From Callaeas wilsoni (lineage: Eukaryota; Chordata; Aves; Passeriformes; Callaeidae): 64,000 nucleotides of DNA. The position numbers and the translations under genes are program-made. The stretch is taken from assembly GCA_013398955.1 (NCBI GenBank), contig VWPU01008508.1:1-64000 (forward strand), in the 5' to 3' direction. Positions 62,061 to 64,000 of the stretch are shown here, in pieces. The notes under the pieces are model-generated. The model was not told where the DNA came from. It saw only the letters and a list, made by a program, of their open reading frames with translations, and searched no databases. Within the stretch, counting starts at the first letter, position 1. Each line of letters begins with the position of its first letter.

Positions 62061-62370
62061 ACTCCACAAGAAAATTTACCATTCTTTACTCTCTGGGGTT
62101 TGACCCTCCATTTATTTGTGTGAAAAATGAAGAAAAGAATTCTTTCAGGCTGTCAGCTACGCTATCTGTCACTAGCTTCCCACTCATCCCTTAATGGCTC
62201 AAGTAATTCCTGACAGAGCTCTTGGATTTTTATATATTTAAGTAGCCTGTCATGATTTATATTTAATTCCCTTGCAACACTGTTTATTATTTTAATTCCC
62301 AATTTTGTCATTCTGCATTTCTCTTGCATATCTGACCACAAAGAAAGAATCATGGACATAACACTTAGAG
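62061..62370 (-). mobile_element. Ancient CR1/L3-type LINE fragment (start of reverse-transcriptase region)
   Basis: The minus translation around 62162-62359 includes ARELNINHDRLLKYIKIQE and EPLRDEWEASD, followed after two stops by QPERILFFIF. This follows the order of the conserved linker before the reverse transcriptase in CR1/L2/L3 LINEs, whose style is 'A..I..NPK.FWKYI', then 'PL.DE.G.L..D...KAE.LN.FF.SVF'. The sequence is far more diverged than the other CR1 copies, suggesting an old insertion. The match is by eye and from memory of the family. Confidence 0.5.
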
Positions 62371-63204
62371 ATGTAAAACCTTAAAAAGTGGGGGGAAAAA
62401 AAAAAGGAGAATTGCAGTGAAGTAAGCAATCAGGGTGATCAGAATCACTGTTCTTTATCCAGGTCCTTAGGCATTCCATGTTGACAATAATGAATGGAGA
62501 AACATTTCAGATAAAGTTCTCTCAAACCCTCATATATTTCAGCCTATTTTTGATTAATCTATGTAGACATTTCCACGGATTTCACAATATCTTGCAAAAT
62601 CCCTTCTTCTGATTGATTTCAGTTCAAAAACTGTCAGCAGGGTATTTTATTTGGTTTCCTGTAATGTATTCTACAGAAACCCTAAGTCTCTAGGAGCAGT
62701 ACTCTTCATACTAAGGACCAACTTCAGTGCTGCAGTGCTTCACAGTCAGCCAGGACTTGCTCAACAAGGAATAATCCTCCAGGAATTTCTCACATTACAT
62801 CTCAATGAATAGCCCTTGTATGAGTTTCACCTACCCAGGATGTCCCCACCAAAACCTGTAAATCAACAGCTTTCCCTCTGTTGCTCAGTTACACAGTTTT
62901 GTGGGAAGAAAAGATATAGTAATCTTCAGAAAAAAGACAAAAAATATTGTACATTAAAACAGAATCTGTGTAGATTTAGTATGATTCAGTCTTCCAGTGT
63001 CTATGCATACTTGTAATATTTATTTCTTTGGATAGAATTATTAAATAAAATATTGAAGCCAGGATAGTTTTTAGATTCCTCCTTATTTTTCTCAGTTATT
63101 ATCATGTACTTCATGTTACTTTTTGACAGATCTACTCTCCACTTTTGATAAACTGATAAATATATTGAATTATAAAACTATAGAAAAGTATATATAATCA
63201 TATG
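62371..63204. other. AT-rich non-coding stretch
   Basis: Unique sequence with an A run at 62394-62405. Nothing is recognised. Confidence 0.5.
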
Positions 63205-63541
63205 ATCATAGAATTGGCTGGATTGGAAGAAAAAAAGGTTCTCTAGTTCCGAACTCCCTGCTGTGGACAGGGACACCTTTCACCAGACCAAGTCACTCAA
63301 GTCCCCGTTGAACCTGTCCTTGAACACTTGCAGCAATGAGGCATCCACATCTTCTCTGAGCAACCTTTTCCAGTGCCTCACCATCCTCACAATAAAGAAT
63401 TTCTTGCTAATATCTAATCTAAACCTACTCTCATTCTGAAACCATTCCCCCTTGTCCTGTCACTACGTGCCCTTGTAAAAAGTCTTCGTCTTTGTTGTAG
63501 GATCCCTTCAGGTACTGAAAAGCATCAATTAGGTCACCACC
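63205..63541 (-). mobile_element. CR1 LINE, 3' end fragment
   Basis: Minus-strand CR1. ATCATAGAATTGGCTGG is followed by 'gtggacagggacacctttcaccagacc', 'cttgaacacttgcagcaatgaggcatcc', 'ttccagtgcctcaccatcctcac', 'ctaatatctaatctaaacc' and 'ccttgtcctgtcactacgtgcccttgtaaaaag'. It ends at 'caattaggtcaccac', where a plus-strand CR1 begins almost at once. Confidence 0.95.
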
Positions 63542-63544
63542 CCA

Positions 63545-64000
63545 CCTCATGAAAGACACGAACCTGTGGGATCGGGTGCAGAGGAGGGTCATGAAGATGA
63601 TAAGAGGATTGGAACATCTTCTCCTGTGAGAATAGGTTGGGAGAATTGGGGATTGTTCAGCCTGGAGAAGAGCCGGCTCCAGGGAGATATTTTTGTTCCC
63701 TTTGGGTACATAAAGGGGCCTACAAGTAAGCTGAACAGGAAATTTTTACAAGGGAATATAGTGATAGGACAAAGGGGGATGGTTTTAAACTAGAAGTGCA
63801 TAGATTCAGCCTAGATATAAGGAAGAAGTTTTTTACTGAGGACGGTGATGAAACCCTGGAACAGATTGTCCAGAGAGGTCATAGATTGCCCTGTGCCTGA
63901 AACATTCAAGGTCACGTTGGACAGGGCTTTGAGAAAGCTGGTCTAGATGAAGATGCTCTTGCTTATTGCTGTGGGGTTGAACTAGATGGTTTTTAAATGC
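63545..64000 (+). mobile_element. CR1 LINE, 3' copy, cut by the window end
   Basis: Plus-strand CR1 from 'gaaagacacgaacctgtgggatcg' through 'ttgttcagcctggagaagagccggctccagg', 'gggaatatagtgataggac', 'cctagatataaggaag' and 'ttggacagggctttgagaaagctggtctag' to 'gttgaactagatgg'. The end of the window falls just before the expected tail. The plus frame 63566-63793 is a remnant of the last ORF2 codons. Confidence 0.95.

Noticed and set aside
1..64000. CRISPR arrays, operons, tRNA or rRNA genes
   Set aside because: No regularly spaced direct repeats, no compact gene order and no recognisable cloverleaf or rRNA sequence were found. The CR1 and ERV content indicates avian nuclear DNA.

Overview
This window reads as avian nuclear DNA, most likely from a songbird. 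Copies of the bird and reptile non-LTR retrotransposon CR1 recur throughout. They are recognised by the conserved 3' region and by octamer-like tails such as ATTCTGTGATTCTGTGAT. LTRs typical of bird endogenous retroviruses, mainly ERVL-type, lie between them. The background is AT-rich and there is no bacterial or organellar gene order. The passerine placement rests on remembered LTR families and is an inference.

No intact protein-coding gene, rRNA or tRNA could be supported. The open reading frames are short. The longer ones fall inside transposons (for example 36841-37122, 39431-39871 and 51301-51702) or inside simple repeats (21532-21906). The window is best read as a gene desert or the inside of a very long intron.

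Layout: 1-13.6 kb is mostly unique AT-rich DNA with a CR1 at 2.67-2.98 kb, a CR1 tail at 10.8 kb, a (TATTT)n tract at 12.0 kb and a possible decayed coding remnant at 1.1 kb. At 13.6-14.0 kb two CR1 pieces lie back to back. A GC-rich island sits at 16.1-16.4 kb and an LTR at 18.4-18.8 kb. A perfect 35-bp tandem of polypurine lies at 21.5 kb. An LTR-like stretch is at 23.1-23.6 kb. A CR1 mosaic (3' region plus endonuclease region, no reverse transcriptase) is at 26.2-26.96 kb, an ERVL-type LTR piece at 27.7 kb and a CR1 at 28.3-28.7 kb. After 8 kb of unique DNA come two long CR1 copies, at 36.7-37.75 kb (+) and 39.08-39.98 kb (-). Then follow an LTR-like block at 42.1-42.8 kb, a CR1 at 44.8-45.1 kb and an LTR start at 45.6 kb. 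Three LTRs cluster at 48.1-52.0 kb, the last a solo ERVL LTR with an intact 5-bp target duplication. The final 12 kb is unique DNA with four CR1 copies and one much older LINE fragment. The window ends inside a CR1 that forms an inverted pair with its neighbour.

Nothing here is a demonstrated new biological system. The items most worth checking are several short open frames bounded by canonical splice signals (27395-27464, 32021-32114, 44036-44114, 55139-55210), the coiled-coil-like remnant at 1120-1338, the inverted CR1 pairs, the 35-bp polypurine minisatellite and a pair of convergent CTCF-like motifs. All are inferences from sequence alone.
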